DNA from: Rathayibacter rhapontici
GTDB lineage: Bacteria; Actinomycetota; Actinomycetes; Actinomycetales; Microbacteriaceae
Assembly: GCF_001995175.1 (NCBI RefSeq)
Contig: NZ_MUKN01000021.1
Coordinates: 1 to 58,787 of the forward strand
Direction: 5' to 3'
Length of the DNA stretch: 58,787 nucleotides
Shown piece by piece: positions 1-8,370 of the stretch; position 1 is the stretch's first letter; each line of letters starts with the position of its first letter. Both the position numbers and the translations under genes were made by a program. The notes under the pieces were generated by a model that worked only from the letters and a program-made list of their open reading frames with translations, had not been told where the DNA came from and did no database searches.

Positions 1-1486
1 CCGCCGCCGGCCGCCCGTGCGACCCGTGCCCCCCATGCGCCCCCGGCGCCATCAGGTGCAGCAGCCAGTTCTTCTCGTCCCCGCGACCGCCCTTCGCCCC
101 CGTGTGCAGCAGCGCGTACCGCCGCGGCTCGCCGCCGAGCCCCCCGTCGGGCCGCCCCGTCAGCACCGCGATGACCTCCTCGCCCTCGCGCCACTTCTCG
201 AGCGCGAACGTGCCCTCGTCCCAGATCCGCACCTCTCCGCCGCCGTACTCGCCCGCCGGGATCGTGCCCTCGAAGGTCGCGTACTCGAGCGGATGGTCCT
301 CGGTCTGCACGGCGAGCCGGTTCGGATCGCCCTCGAGGGGCGGCCCCTTCGGCACCGCCCAGCTCACGAGTACGCCGTCGTGCTCGAGCCGGAAGTCGTA
401 GTGGAGGCGCCGCGCGTGGTGCTCCTGGATCACGAAGGAGTCACCGGACGACGTCGCTCCGGTCCCGGGCTCGGGGACGGGCTCGGGCGTCTTCGCGGCG
501 TCGCGCATGCTGCGGTAGGCGGCGAGGCGGTCGGCGGAGGCGTCGGTCGCCGCGAACCCGGCGAGGCGCTCCGGAGTCGGCTCGAGCCCCGCCTCCCGCG
601 CGGCGAGCACGGGGCGCAGCAGGTCGCCGCTCTCGCGCAGGCGCTCGACGACCTCCTCCGGCGCGAGGTGGCGCAGTCCCTCCGCCCCGATCTCCTCCCA
701 GGTGCGCGGTGCCGCGGCGAACGGGCGCAGCCGGCCCCGGAGGGAGTACGGCGCGATCGTGGTCTTCGCCGCGTTGTTCTGACTCCAGTCGACGAGGACC
801 TTGCCTTCGCGCAGGGTCTTCTTCATGTCCGAGACGACGAGGTCGCGGTGGTCGGCCTCGAGCGCCTTCGCGAGCTCGTGCGCGACCGCCGAGATCTGAT
901 CGCTCGAGGCGGAGGCGTCGAGCGGGCAGTAGAGGTGGAGTCCCTTGCTGCCGCTGGTCACCGGGTAGGGCTCGAGCCCCATGCCCTCGAGCAGGTCGCG
1001 GGCGAGGAACGCGACCTCGGCGCACTCCGCGAGCCCCGCGCCCTCGCCCGGGTCGAGGTCGAGGACGAGGCGGTCGGGCGGGCGGCGCTCGCCGCCGGAT
1101 CCCACCCGCCACTGCGGCACGTGCAGCTCGAGCGCGGCCTGCTGCGCGAGCCAGGTGAGGCCGGCGACGTCGTCGACGAGCGGGTACTCGACGTCGCGGG
1201 AGCTGTGCGCGAGGCGCGTGCGGCTCAGCCAGTACGGGGCGGAGGAGGGCAGGTTCTTCTCGAAGAAGACCTCGCCCGGGTGCTCGGCCGTGCCCACTCC
1301 ATCGACCCAGCGCTTGCGGGTGACGGGCCGGCGGGCGAGGTGCGGCAGCAGGGCGTCGGCGACGGACGCGTAGTACGCGAGGACGTCGGCCTTGGTGAAC
1401 CCCGCCTCCGGGTACACGATCTTGTCGAGGTTGGTCAGCTTCAGCCGCCGCCCGCCGACCGAGACGAGCTGCTGCGGGGATGCCAT
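1..1486 (-). CDS. ligD: NHEJ DNA repair enzyme LigD, polymerase and 3'-phosphoesterase domains (partial)
   Basis: Non-homologous end-joining enzyme that fills in and trims broken DNA ends before ligation, normally working with Ku. The 495 visible residues hold a primase-like polymerase domain (about 10-290) with the metal-binding pair D143/D145 in VLDLDPGEG and the SGSKGLHLY motif near 177. A 3'-phosphoesterase domain begins near residue 351 (HHARRLHYDFRLEHDG). This POL-PE order matches mycobacterial POL-PE-LIG, so the ligase domain should lie beyond the left edge; the last visible residues are a Gly/His-rich linker. The ATG at 1486 is the first in-frame start, and the gene is divergent from the peroxidase gene at 1669. 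No ku gene is in the window. The frame is open throughout with no sign of damage. Confidence 0.93.
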   Translation of the reverse strand, partial: MASPQQLVSVGGRRLKLTNLDKIVYPEAGFTKADVLAYYASVADALLPHLARRPVTRKRWVDGVGTAEHPGEVFFEKNLPSSAPYWLSRTRLAHSSRDVEYPLVDDVAGLTWLAQQAALELHVPQWRVGSGGERRPPDRLVLDLDPGEGAGLAECAEVAFLARDLLEGMGLEPYPVTSGSKGLHLYCPLDASASSDQISAVAHELAKALEADHRDLVVSDMKKTLREGKVLVDWSQNNAAKTTIAPYSLRGRLRPFAAAPRTWEEIGAEGLRHLAPEEVVERLRESGDLLRPVLAAREAGLEPTPERLAGFAATDASADRLAAYRSMRDAAKTPEPVPEPGTGATSSGDSFVIQEHHARRLHYDFRLEHDGVLVSWAVPKGPPLEGDPNRLAVQTEDHPLEYATFEGTIPAGEYGGGEVRIWDEGTFALEKWREGEEVIAVLTGRPDGGLGGEPRRYALLHTGAKGGRGDEKNWLLHLMAPGAHGGHGSHGRPAA

Positions 1487-1505
1487 CCCCTCATGGTGGA
1501 GCCCC

Positions 1506-1625
1506 GCACGCACTGAGGGAACCCCGGCCCGCTCACGGAGGCCCCGGCCGCACGCACCGAGGGAACCCCGGACCGTCGAGGGAGCCCGGCGCAACGGGTT
1601 CCCTCGACCGTTCGGGATTCCCTCG
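1506..1625. repeat. Cluster of GAGGGAA motifs in direct and inverted orientation
   Basis: The divergent spacer between ligD and the peroxidase gene holds a 27-nt direct repeat starting with GCACGCA and carrying GAGGGAACCCCGG (1506 and 1550, 44 bp apart). It also holds an inverted repeat with arms 1575-1588 and 1595-1608 (GTCGAGGGAGCCCG / CGGGTTCCCTCGAC, one mismatch, 6-nt loop) and another TTCCCTC near 1619. Because both genes read outwards this is not a terminator; it may be a dispersed palindromic element or a regulatory site. Confidence 0.6.
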
Positions 1626-1668
1626 GCGACGGCGGGTAGCGTCGAGCCACCACTTCGAAGGAGACCCC

Positions 1669-2148
1669 GTGCTCACCGACATCCCCCTGACCACCATCGA
1701 CGGAGCCGCGTCGACCCTCGCCGACTACGCGCCCGTCAAGCTCATCGTCAACGTCGCCTCCCGCTGCGGCCTCGCTCCGCAGTACGAGAAGCTCGAGGCG
1801 CTGCAGAAGACCTACGGCGACCGCGGATTCACGGTCCTCGGCTTCCCGAGCAACCAGTTCCTGCAGGAGCTCAGCGACGAGGACAAGATCAAGCAGTACT
1901 GCTCGACGACGTGGGGCGTAACGTTCCCGATGTTCGAGAAGGTCAAGGTGAACGGCAAGTCCGCGCACCCGCTCTACGCGGAGCTGACGAAGGCCGAGGA
2001 CGAGGCGGGCAAGGCCGGCAAGGTGAAGTGGAACTTCGAGAAGTTCCTGGTCACGGCCGACGGCACCGTCCACCGCTTCCGCCCGACGGTCGAGCCCGAC
2101 GACCCGCGGATCGTCGAGCTGATCGAGGCGTCGCTGCCCGCGCAGTAG
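1669..2148 (+). CDS. Cysteine-type glutathione peroxidase family thiol peroxidase
   Basis: Reduces hydroperoxides; bacterial Cys-type members usually take electrons from thioredoxin rather than glutathione. The 159-residue protein has the GPx fold signatures NVASRCG (peroxidatic C33), GFPSNQF and WNFEKFLV. The catalytic residue is Cys, encoded by TGC, not selenocysteine. A second Cys (C78, in QYCSTTWGVTFP) sits where the resolving Cys of two-Cys GPx enzymes lies. The Cys usually found in GFPCNQF is Ser61 here. Start GTG at 1669 follows GAAGGAG and gives the usual family length; reading the frame further upstream only adds low-complexity sequence. The protein is probably cytoplasmic, as no signal peptide is visible. 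Confidence 0.93.
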   Translation: MLTDIPLTTIDGAASTLADYAPVKLIVNVASRCGLAPQYEKLEALQKTYGDRGFTVLGFPSNQFLQELSDEDKIKQYCSTTWGVTFPMFEKVKVNGKSAHPLYAELTKAEDEAGKAGKVKWNFEKFLVTADGTVHRFRPTVEPDDPRIVELIEASLPAQ

Positions 2149-2245
2149 GCGCTGAAGACCACTGACCGACACGGGGAGGCGACGGCTGACAGTCGCTGCT
2201 TCCCCGGTGGATGGTGCGACGAGCGGGACCGGCCGCCCGGACCCC

Positions 2246-2617
2246 TCAGCCCGCGCGCAGCCCCGCCTCGACGCGCGCGTCGGCGGGCGCCGTGCCCTCG
2301 GGGCAGACGATGTCGGTGACTTCGAACGGCGTGCGCCGAGTGATCGGGATCATCTCGATCCCGTCCACGTGGCGCAGCAGCACGAGTCCGCCGTCGCCCG
2401 CCCGCAGGCTCCGGCGCACCTGGCGCAGGAAGATGCCGGCCATGTCGAGCTCGACGACGAAGCTGCGTCCGTTGATCGTGATCCGCGAACCGATGACCGG
2501 CTGCGACGAGGTCGACACCGAGTCCGGGAGCCGGCGCACGTCCGACGCGCCCTTCCGGGCGAATGGCGCAGGAGTGATCGAGGTGCTGCGTCCGGTCGCC
2601 TGTGCGGTGTCGGTCAT
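2246..2617 (-). CDS. Hypothetical protein, 123 residues
   Basis: I do not recognise the family. After a polar Ser/Thr-rich N-terminus of about 40 residues there is a compact, probably beta-rich region (ITINGRSFVVELDMAGIF, then GGLVLLRHVDGIEMIPI) that looks like a small folded domain. There is no signal peptide, membrane segment or Cys. It is a lone minus-strand gene between the convergent peroxidase gene and the next small minus-strand gene. Codon use fits the genome, with strong G/C in third position, which supports it being real. Function unknown. Confidence 0.6.
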   Translation of the reverse strand: MTDTAQATGRSTSITPAPFARKGASDVRRLPDSVSTSSQPVIGSRITINGRSFVVELDMAGIFLRQVRRSLRAGDGGLVLLRHVDGIEMIPITRRTPFEVTDIVCPEGTAPADARVEAGLRAG

Positions 2618-2737
2618 GATCGTCTCCGTCCGTGACGCGCCCGGTGTGGATCTCGACGGGCGCTGTCGCCTCAGGCTATGATCCGGGTCGCCGCGGCGGG
2701 ATGGGCTTGACGGATGCGCCGGCGCGAGGCAGCGGCG

Positions 2738-3049
2738 TCAGCCCCGCGACTCCTGCGGCTCGGGAGTGACGGCGAGCTCGCCGTGCATGCTCGCGGCGCT
2801 GAGCATCTGCTCGATCCACGCGCGGTTCAGCTTCTGCTGGTGCGTCTCGCGGAACCGGAAGTGCAGCGGCACCGCGGGGTGCAGCCAGACGGAGCTGCGG
2901 CCGTGACCGGTCGAGGCGTCCTCGGTCCAGGACAGGGAGAAGGCCTCGTTGCGCCGCAGCTTCGAGAGCACGGCGACCTTCAGATGGGCGAGGACGCGCT
3001 CCTCGAACTCGATCTCGAGGTTCTGCGGTCCGTAGGTGAGAGTGGCCAC
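2738..3049 (-). CDS. Small conserved protein, DUF7882-like
   Basis: A 103-residue protein resembling a family of about 100-residue Microbacteriaceae proteins (DUF7882), sometimes mislabelled ATP-dependent DNA ligase. Typical features are the start ATLTYGPQNLEIEFEERVLA, a central LRRNEAFSLSW and a C-terminal helix QQKLNRAWIEQMLSAAS. The start is GTG at 3049, preceded six bases upstream by AAGGGGG; the longer frame reaching 3157 adds an unstructured Pro/Arg stretch and is unlikely. No enzyme motif of a ligase is present. The role is unknown and the family assignment is from memory of the sequence pattern. Confidence 0.72.
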   Translation of the reverse strand: MATLTYGPQNLEIEFEERVLAHLKVAVLSKLRRNEAFSLSWTEDASTGHGRSSVWLHPAVPLHFRFRETHQQKLNRAWIEQMLSAASMHGELAVTPEPQESRG

Positions 3050-3182
3050 GGTCCCCCTTCGTGTCTGCGGGCGGCCCGGCGCGGACGGCTCCGCAGGGAA
3101 ACTAACGTCTCGGGCGCCCGGGGCGGGAATCGGCGGACAGACACGCCGTAGGCCCATTGACGCCTCGCGGGGGATGCTGCAG

Positions 3183-3977
3183 TCAGCCCTCGTCCCACCC
3201 CGTCTGCGGAGTGGCGCAGGTGCCGCGGAACACGTACTGCGACGGCGCCTTCCGCTGATGCGAGGACCAGTCGATGGCGGGGCGCCGCTGCTCCGGAGGC
3301 AGGTAGCCGAGCCGGTAGACCGCCATCAGCTCGAGGTCGTCCGGCACCGCCAGGAGCGACTCGATCCTCGCCCAGGCGCCCGGCACCTCCATCGGGAACG
3401 AGACGAACTGGATCCCCATGCCGAGCTCGACCGTGCTCAGCCAGACGTTCTCCATCGCCGCGCCCATGCTGAAGACGGAGTAGAAGGACGACAGCTCGCC
3501 CGGCCGGTACTCGGCGCGGTCGAGCATCACGCCGAGCAGGAGCGGCGACCCGGCGACGAGCTTCCGGTTCTCCTCGCCGAGGGTCTGCGGCACGCGCAGC
3601 GAGTTCATCAGGAACTGCCCGCGCTTGGTGAACACCTGCTTGGTGAACGGGCGCAGCGGAGCCGGCAGCTTGTCGAACAGCATGCCGTCGCGGCGCTGCT
3701 CCATCTCCTCCGCGCTGAAGCGGAAGTAGGGCTTGTAGCGCTCGAAGAACGTGCCGTTCGACATGGCGGTGGTCATGCTGGCGCCGCTGATCTCGGCGAT
3801 CCGCTCGATGGTGTCCCGCTCCTCGATCAGCACGAAGCGCCACGGCTGGCTGTTCAGCTGCGAGGGCGCGCGCCCCGCCACCTCCATCAGGAGGCGCTGG
3901 TGCTCCTCCGAGACCGGATCGGGCAGGAAGGGGCCGTTGGTGGTCGCGCGGCGGCGCACGACGTCGAGGAACTCCAT
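3183..3977 (-). CDS. Nitroreductase family protein
   Basis: Predicted FMN-dependent NAD(P)H oxidoreductase of the nitroreductase fold (264 residues), possibly acting on nitro compounds, quinones or similar acceptors. The N-terminus has the family FMN-binding pattern: [10 protein letters not shown] followed by [15 protein letters not shown]. The central [20 protein letters not shown] matches the second FMN/dimer motif, and [13 protein letters not shown] is the usual C-terminal strand. It is larger than minimal nitroreductases because of an inserted helical segment (about 75-125). It is monocistronic, ending near the neighbouring DUF7882-like gene. The physiological substrate cannot be told from sequence. 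Confidence 0.88.
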   Translation of the reverse strand: MEFLDVVRRRATTNGPFLPDPVSEEHQRLLMEVAGRAPSQLNSQPWRFVLIEERDTIERIAEISGASMTTAMSNGTFFERYKPYFRFSAEEMEQRRDGMLFDKLPAPLRPFTKQVFTKRGQFLMNSLRVPQTLGEENRKLVAGSPLLLGVMLDRAEYRPGELSSFYSVFSMGAAMENVWLSTVELGMGIQFVSFPMEVPGAWARIESLLAVPDDLELMAVYRLGYLPPEQRRPAIDWSSHQRKAPSQYVFRGTCATPQTGWDEG

Positions 3978-4075
3978 GCCCTCATCCTGCCCACTCGTCC
4001 CGGGAGGGGGCAGGGGGCTGGACCGGGTACGATTTCGGAGCCCGCGCCTCGGCGGGCCGACAGGAGCGGCGCCCG

Positions 4076-4288
4076 ATGAAGAACTCCCGAGTGGTCTTCT
4101 ACCTCATCGGAGGCGTCCTCATCCTCGGCTCCGGCATCTCGTCGGCCATGCGGGGCGACGTCTCGGTCCCCGACCTCATCACGATCGTCTGCGGACTGGC
4201 GATCCTGGCGCTCGCCGCGTGGGAGTACTTCCGCACGCAGAAGCGCGGGTCGGGCTCGGACGAGCCGAAGGTCGGGCCTCCGCGCTGA
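4076..4288 (+). CDS. Small two-helix membrane protein
   Basis: A 70-residue protein with two hydrophobic segments, about residues 6-24 ([19 protein letters not shown]) and 34-50 ([19 protein letters not shown]), followed by a charged tail ending in DEPKVGPPR. The tail probably faces the cytoplasm. ATG start at 4076; upstream GGAG (4061-4064) is at a workable distance. No family recognised. The gene lies between a divergent nitroreductase gene and the convergent polyketide cluster, so it is transcribed alone. Confidence 0.7.
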   Translation: MKNSRVVFYLIGGVLILGSGISSAMRGDVSVPDLITIVCGLAILALAAWEYFRTQKRGSGSDEPKVGPPR

Positions 4289-4325
4289 GCGGCGTCCTGC
4301 GCTGATCTCCGCCTTCCTCCGCGAG

Positions 4326-4652
4326 TCAGCGCCGCGAGAGCACGACCCCGGCGACCACGAACGGAGCCGCGGCCAGCGCGATCGCCGGGTGCCGGCGTCC
4401 GTGCGTCCCCGCGAACGGTATGACCGCGAGCGGCACCACCGCGGGAGCGAGTGCCGCGGCCGCACGCGGATCCGACCGCAGCAGCGCGGCGAGGGCCGCG
4501 CCGGTCAGCGCCGACGTCGCGATGTACAGCGCGTGGTGGATCCAGTGCCAGCGCCCCGTCCGCACGGTGCCGGTCGCGACCGCGGTTCCGAGCGCGCAGT
4601 TGGCGGAATAACTGACGGCGGCGGCGCTCATCCAGCCGCGGGCGGCGCTCAC
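4326..4652 (-). CDS. Small membrane protein at the end of the type III PKS operon
   Basis: A 108-residue protein with about three hydrophobic segments (near 10-25, 38-56 and 66-105) and an RWHWIHHALYI segment whose His/Trp content is unusual for a small membrane protein. GTG at 4652 overlaps the TGA of the methyltransferase gene (GTGA), which implies translational coupling and a shared role with the polyketide synthase. ATG at residue 8 is an alternative start. No family recognised; it could anchor or export the lipid-like product, but that is speculation. Confidence 0.68.
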   Translation of the reverse strand: MSAARGWMSAAAVSYSANCALGTAVATGTVRTGRWHWIHHALYIATSALTGAALAALLRSDPRAAAALAPAVVPLAVIPFAGTHGRRHPAIALAAAPFVVAGVVLSRR

Positions 4653-5356
4653 TCCGCAGGGCCCCGCGTCAGCAGCAGCCGGTACGGAGCCGCCCGCTCG
4701 ACCCGCCAGCCCTCCGGCACGACGGCGCGCAGCTCCGCCGCCGTGTAGCTGCGGCGCACCGACAGCGAGCCGTCGTAGTGCAGGAACGAGCCGGCGGCGA
4801 GCGGGCGCGTGGCGACGGAGTAGGCCGTGTAGGCCAGGCGCGAGCGCTCGATGTCGTTGTGCAGCGCGCGGGGAGCGAGGCGCTCGCTGTCCTCGAGGAG
4901 CGACGCGAGCGCCTGGGGAGTCAGGTGGTGCAGCAGGTGGTTCGACACGACCAGGTCGAACTCCTCTCCCTCGCCGACCAGATCGGCGCTGCTCGCCCGG
5001 CGGAACTCGACGCCCGGCGTGCCCGGTCGCGCGGTCGCGAAGGCGAAGGCGCGCTCGTCCGGATCGACGGCGGTGATCGCGAGACGGAGCCCGTCCTCGC
5101 GCGCCCAGCCCGCGAGGGCGAGAGCGACGTCGCCGCCCCCCGAGCCGATGTCGAGCAGTCTCGTGGGCTCGTGCTCGTCGAGCAGCGGGCGGAGGCGGGA
5201 GCGGTACAGCCCCCGCCAGCCCGACACCAGGCGGTTCACGGCGCCGAAGCGCGCGTAGGTCGCGTCCAGGAGCACCCGGTCGCACGCCGGGTCGTCCATC
5301 AGCTCCTGCGCCTCGAGCTCGCGGTGGCGGAGGTCCGGGGCGAGCGGCGCCCTCAC
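4649..5356 (-). CDS. Class I SAM-dependent methyltransferase, PKS-linked
   Basis: A 235-residue class I methyltransferase. The SAM-binding motif I is RLLDIGSGGGDVALALAG (about 66-83), followed by the acidic residue in AITAVDPDERAF and the post-motif FDLVVSNHLLHHL. HNDIERSR and the C-terminal YTAAELRAVVPEGWRVERA are typical of small-molecule methyltransferases. Its GTG start overlaps the TGA of the type III polyketide synthase gene, and its own stop overlaps the next start, so the three genes form a tightly coupled operon. By context it probably methylates the polyketide, for example as an O- or C-methylated pyrone or resorcinol, but the product is unknown. Confidence 0.9.
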   Translation of the reverse strand: MRAPLAPDLRHRELEAQELMDDPACDRVLLDATYARFGAVNRLVSGWRGLYRSRLRPLLDEHEPTRLLDIGSGGGDVALALAGWAREDGLRLAITAVDPDERAFAFATARPGTPGVEFRRASSADLVGEGEEFDLVVSNHLLHHLTPQALASLLEDSERLAPRALHNDIERSRLAYTAYSVATRPLAAGSFLHYDGSLSVRRSYTAAELRAVVPEGWRVERAAPYRLLLTRGPAE

Positions 5357-6462
5357 TCCCCGCCCCGCTTCGTGAGCAGGCCCATCTCGACGGTGAGGCC
5401 CGGCCCGAACGCCATGGCGCCGATCCGCTCGCCGTCAGCCGCCTCGCCGTGCAGCAGGCGGCGCAGGATGAACAGCACCGTCGCGCTCGACATGTTGCCG
5501 GCCGTGCGCAGCACCTCGCGCGACGGGTGCATCTGCTCGTCGTCGAGCTCGAGCGCGGTCTGCACGCGGTCGAGGATGCTGCGCCCGCCCGGGTGGACGG
5601 CCCAGCGCTGCACGCCCTGCGCACCGGCCTCGCCGAGCAGCGGGGCCAGGGCGCCCGTGATGTTCTGGCCGATGATCGCCGGCACGTAGGTGCTCAGGCG
5701 CATCGTGAAGCCGTGGTCGCCGATCGTCCAGGCCATCTCGTCCTCGCCCTCGGGGGTGAGGGTGGTGTCGAGCGCGTCGATCTCGAGGACCGCGGTGCCC
5801 GGCTCCGGAGGGCGCGCGGTGACGACGGCCGCCGCGCCTCCGTCGGCGAACACCGAGGTGGCGACGATCTGCTCGGGATCGTTGGAGGACGTCAGGTGGA
5901 TCGTGCAGATCTCGACGGCGACGACGAGCACGACCGCGTCCGGATCCGCGTCGCAGAACGCCTTCGCGGCGCGGAGCCCGGGGAAGGCGCCGTAGCAGCC
6001 CATGAAGCCGAGGTGGAAGCGCTGCGTCGACGGCGACAGGCCGAGGGCGCGGACCAGCTGGTAGTCGGGGCCCGGGGCGTAGAAGCCGGTGCACGAGACC
6101 GTGACGACGTGGGTCACGTCGTCGGCGGTCAGCGACGCCGCCTCGAGGGCGCGTCGAGCGGAGTCGGCGAAGAGCTCGGGTGCGCGGGCGGCGTAGAGCG
6201 CGTTGCGCGCCGCGGTGCCCGGGTTCAGCACGGCGTTCGAGCGGGCGTCGTAGAAGACGCTCGCCCCCTCCCGCACCTCGCGGTCGAGCTCGTCGACCAC
6301 GGTGTGCCGGGTCTCGATCGCGGACGCGTCGAACGCGGCGCCGAGGAGCCTCGAGCCGAGCCGGCTGATGCCCTCCTGTGCGGCGAAGAGGTCGCGCACG
6401 TCCCCCTGGCGCAGCACCGTCGCCGGTACGGCCGTCTCGATGCTGCGGATGTGCACGCTCAC
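5353..6462 (-). CDS. Type III polyketide synthase (chalcone/alkylpyrone synthase-like)
   Basis: Homodimeric ketosynthase-fold enzyme that extends an acyl-CoA starter with malonyl-CoA. The 369-residue sequence carries the full catalytic triad: C156 in LGFMGCYGAFPGL, H290 in WAVHPGGRSILD and N323 in TAGNMSSATVLF. FADGGAAAVV (about 205-214) is also diagnostic. Length matches the family (350-400). The start is GTG at 6462, and a hairpin lies immediately upstream. It is followed with overlapping codons by a methyltransferase and a membrane protein, a compact cluster. Fatty acyl-CoA starters giving alkylpyrones or alkylresorcinols would be the usual actinobacterial guess. No prenyltransferase or FAD oxidase partner is present here. 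Confidence 0.95.
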   Translation of the reverse strand: MSVHIRSIETAVPATVLRQGDVRDLFAAQEGISRLGSRLLGAAFDASAIETRHTVVDELDREVREGASVFYDARSNAVLNPGTAARNALYAARAPELFADSARRALEAASLTADDVTHVVTVSCTGFYAPGPDYQLVRALGLSPSTQRFHLGFMGCYGAFPGLRAAKAFCDADPDAVVLVVAVEICTIHLTSSNDPEQIVATSVFADGGAAAVVTARPPEPGTAVLEIDALDTTLTPEGEDEMAWTIGDHGFTMRLSTYVPAIIGQNITGALAPLLGEAGAQGVQRWAVHPGGRSILDRVQTALELDDEQMHPSREVLRTAGNMSSATVLFILRRLLHGEAADGERIGAMAFGPGLTVEMGLLTKRGGE

Positions 6463-6492
6463 CCGCAGGAACCTATCCCAGGAACCTGCGGG
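6462..6492 (-). promoter_or_regulatory. Hairpin abutting the type III PKS start codon
   Basis: The arms CCCGCAGG (6462-6469) and CCTGCGGG (6485-6492) form an 8-bp stem with a 15-nt loop. Read on the minus strand, the purine-rich GGGATAGG likely to act as ribosome binding site lies in the loop, and the GTG start begins at the base of the stem. It could modulate translation initiation or end transcripts from the upstream SDR gene, which stops 20 bp before. Confidence 0.45.
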
Positions 6493-6511
6493 CGAGCGCT
6501 CCTCGGCGGAA

Positions 6512-7351
6512 TCAGAGGATCGGCTTCCCGCCGGTGACGGCGATCGTGGCCCCGCTCATGTAGCTGCCCTCGTCGGACGCGAGCAGGACGTAGGCGTGCG
6601 CGACCTCGGCCGGCTGGCCGGGGCGGCCCAGCGGCACGTTCTCGCCGAACGAGGCGACCGCCTCCGGAGGCATCGTCGACGGGATCAGCGGCGTCCAGAT
6701 GGGGCCGGGAGCGACCGCGTTCGCGCGGATGCCCTTCTCGCCGAGTGCCTGCGCGAACGAGCCGGTCATGCTGAGCATCGCCGACTTCGTGGCGGCGTAG
6801 GGGAGCAGCTGGTACGACGGCTGGTCGGACTGCACCGAGCTCGTCGCGATGATCGACGCGCCGGGCTGGAGGTGCGGGATCGCGGCCTTCACGAGGTGGA
6901 AGTAGGCGCTGAGGTTGGTCGCGATCGTGCGGTCCCACTCCTCGTCGGGGATGTCGGTGATCTCCTCGTGGCTCATCTGGAAGGCCGCGTTGCTGACGAG
7001 GACCTCGAGGTGGCCGAGGGTCTCGACGGTCTGCGAGACGGCGGCGCGGCACTGGGCGGGGTCGCGCAGGTCGCCGGGGAGCAGGAGCGCCTCCCGGCCG
7101 GCCTCGCGGACCCACTTCGCGGTGTCCTCGGCGTCCTCGTGCTCGTCGAGGTACGCGATGGCGACGTCGGCGCCCTCGCGGGCGAAGGCGATGGCGACCG
7201 CCTTGCCGATGCCGCTGTCGGCGCCGGTGACGAGGGCGACCTTGCCGCTGAGACGGCCGGTGCCGCGGTAGCTCTTCTCGCCGTGGTCGGCCTTCGGGGT
7301 CAGCTCGGCCTCGGTGCCGGGCGGGGTCTGCTCAGGGGATTCCGGAGTCAT
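6512..7351 (-). CDS. SDR family oxidoreductase (long N-terminus, general-stress type)
   Basis: NAD(P)-dependent short-chain dehydrogenase of 279 residues. The Rossmann motif VALVTGADSGIGKAVA lies near 38-53, NAA near 121, the catalytic Ser in ATSSVQS, and YAATKSA gives the Tyr-Lys pair. The Pro-rich first 35 residues before the fold are typical of the YghA / general stress protein 39 group. ATG at 7351 is preceded by GAGGGAGAG, which rules out the longer upstream frame. It precedes the type III PKS gene by 49 bp in the same direction, so read-through into that operon is possible but a functional link is not shown. Substrate unknown. Confidence 0.92.
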   Translation of the reverse strand: MTPESPEQTPPGTEAELTPKADHGEKSYRGTGRLSGKVALVTGADSGIGKAVAIAFAREGADVAIAYLDEHEDAEDTAKWVREAGREALLLPGDLRDPAQCRAAVSQTVETLGHLEVLVSNAAFQMSHEEITDIPDEEWDRTIATNLSAYFHLVKAAIPHLQPGASIIATSSVQSDQPSYQLLPYAATKSAMLSMTGSFAQALGEKGIRANAVAPGPIWTPLIPSTMPPEAVASFGENVPLGRPGQPAEVAHAYVLLASDEGSYMSGATIAVTGGKPIL

Positions 7352-7578
7352 GACTCTCCCTCTCGTGTCGGTGGGTGGGTCGTTCCATGGAAGCCGACAG
7401 CGGGGAGCGAGCGCAGGGGGTTGACGCTCCTCGGCCGCCCCGCGACCGCCGCCGGGGCGGGATCCCGTCCGGCGCAGAACGCCGCGACTCCCCGTCAAGC
7501 CCGCGACATCCGAGGGCCGCAGGGCCTTCACTGGTCCTACCGCCGTCCCCTTCGGCGGTGATCCCCCAGGAGGTCGTC

Positions 7579-8361
7579 ATGAGCATCCCCACCGACTCCG
7601 GTCGCGACAGCAGCGACCCGCGCCGCGACGACACGACGGCGCACGCCGCCGGAGAGACGCGCCGCTTCGAGACCGCCCCGCAGACCGGGAGCACCTCGAG
7701 CACCACCTCGTCGAGCACGTCGGACCGGTCCGACTCGTCGAGCGCCCCCGAGCACCGCGCGGCGGTCGACCCCGACTCCGCCGAGGCCAAGCAGGCCCGC
7801 GCGGCCACTCGCAAGGACATCCACGACCGCGAGCGCGAGCGCTTCGGCGGGCTGAAGATCGGCTGCGCCTTCTTCGGCTGGCTCGCCGCGACCGGCCTCG
7901 CGGTGATCCTCACCGCCCTGGTCACGGCGATCGGAGCGGCCGTCGTCGGCACGCAGGACGTCACCGCCGATCTCGCCGCCGACCCGGTCGCGTTCGGCTG
8001 GGCGGGCGGGATCGCGCTGCTGGTCATCCTCTTCGTCGCGTACTACTGCGGCGGCTACGTCGCCGGCCGCATGGCCCGCTTCAGCGGAGCGAAGCAGGGC
8101 GTCGCCGTGTGGGCGTGGGCCGTCGTGGTCACGATCCTCGTGGGCATCGCCTCCGCGATCACCGGAGGCACCCAGGTGCTCTCGGCCGTCAGCAGCTTCC
8201 CGCGCATCCCGCTCGACGGGAGCGACGCGACCATCGCCGCGGTCCTGACGGCGCTCGCCGCCCTCGTCGTCGCGCTGATCGCCGCAGTGCTCGGCGGACT
8301 CGCCGGCATGCGCTTCCACCGCCGCGTCGACCGCGAGGGACTGGCCGGCCTCACCGTCTGA
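7579..8361 (+). CDS. Conserved four-helix membrane protein
   Basis: A 260-residue protein. The first ~85 residues are Ser/Thr/Asp-rich and disordered, followed by a charged helix (ARAATRKDIHDRERERFGG) and four hydrophobic segments (about 92-116, 134-156, 171-191 and 214-246). The short loop YYCGGYVAGRMARFSG and the C-terminal GGLAGMRFHRRVDREGL resemble actinobacterial TIGR04086/YrzE-like membrane proteins, but I am not certain of the family. ATG at 7579 follows AGGAGGTCGTC, a strong ribosome binding site. It is divergent from the SDR gene. Role unknown; possibly envelope stress. Confidence 0.78.
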   Translation: MSIPTDSGRDSSDPRRDDTTAHAAGETRRFETAPQTGSTSSTTSSSTSDRSDSSSAPEHRAAVDPDSAEAKQARAATRKDIHDRERERFGGLKIGCAFFGWLAATGLAVILTALVTAIGAAVVGTQDVTADLAADPVAFGWAGGIALLVILFVAYYCGGYVAGRMARFSGAKQGVAVWAWAVVVTILVGIASAITGGTQVLSAVSSFPRIPLDGSDATIAAVLTALAALVVALIAAVLGGLAGMRFHRRVDREGLAGLTV

Positions 8362-8370
8362 CCCTTCCCG

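Noticed and set aside
17..1516. Long plus-strand frame at the left edge
   Set aside because: It is the antisense shadow of ligD; no domain is recognisable.
1765..1770. Selenocysteine in the glutathione peroxidase
   Set aside because: The codon is TGC (Cys); no in-frame TGA.
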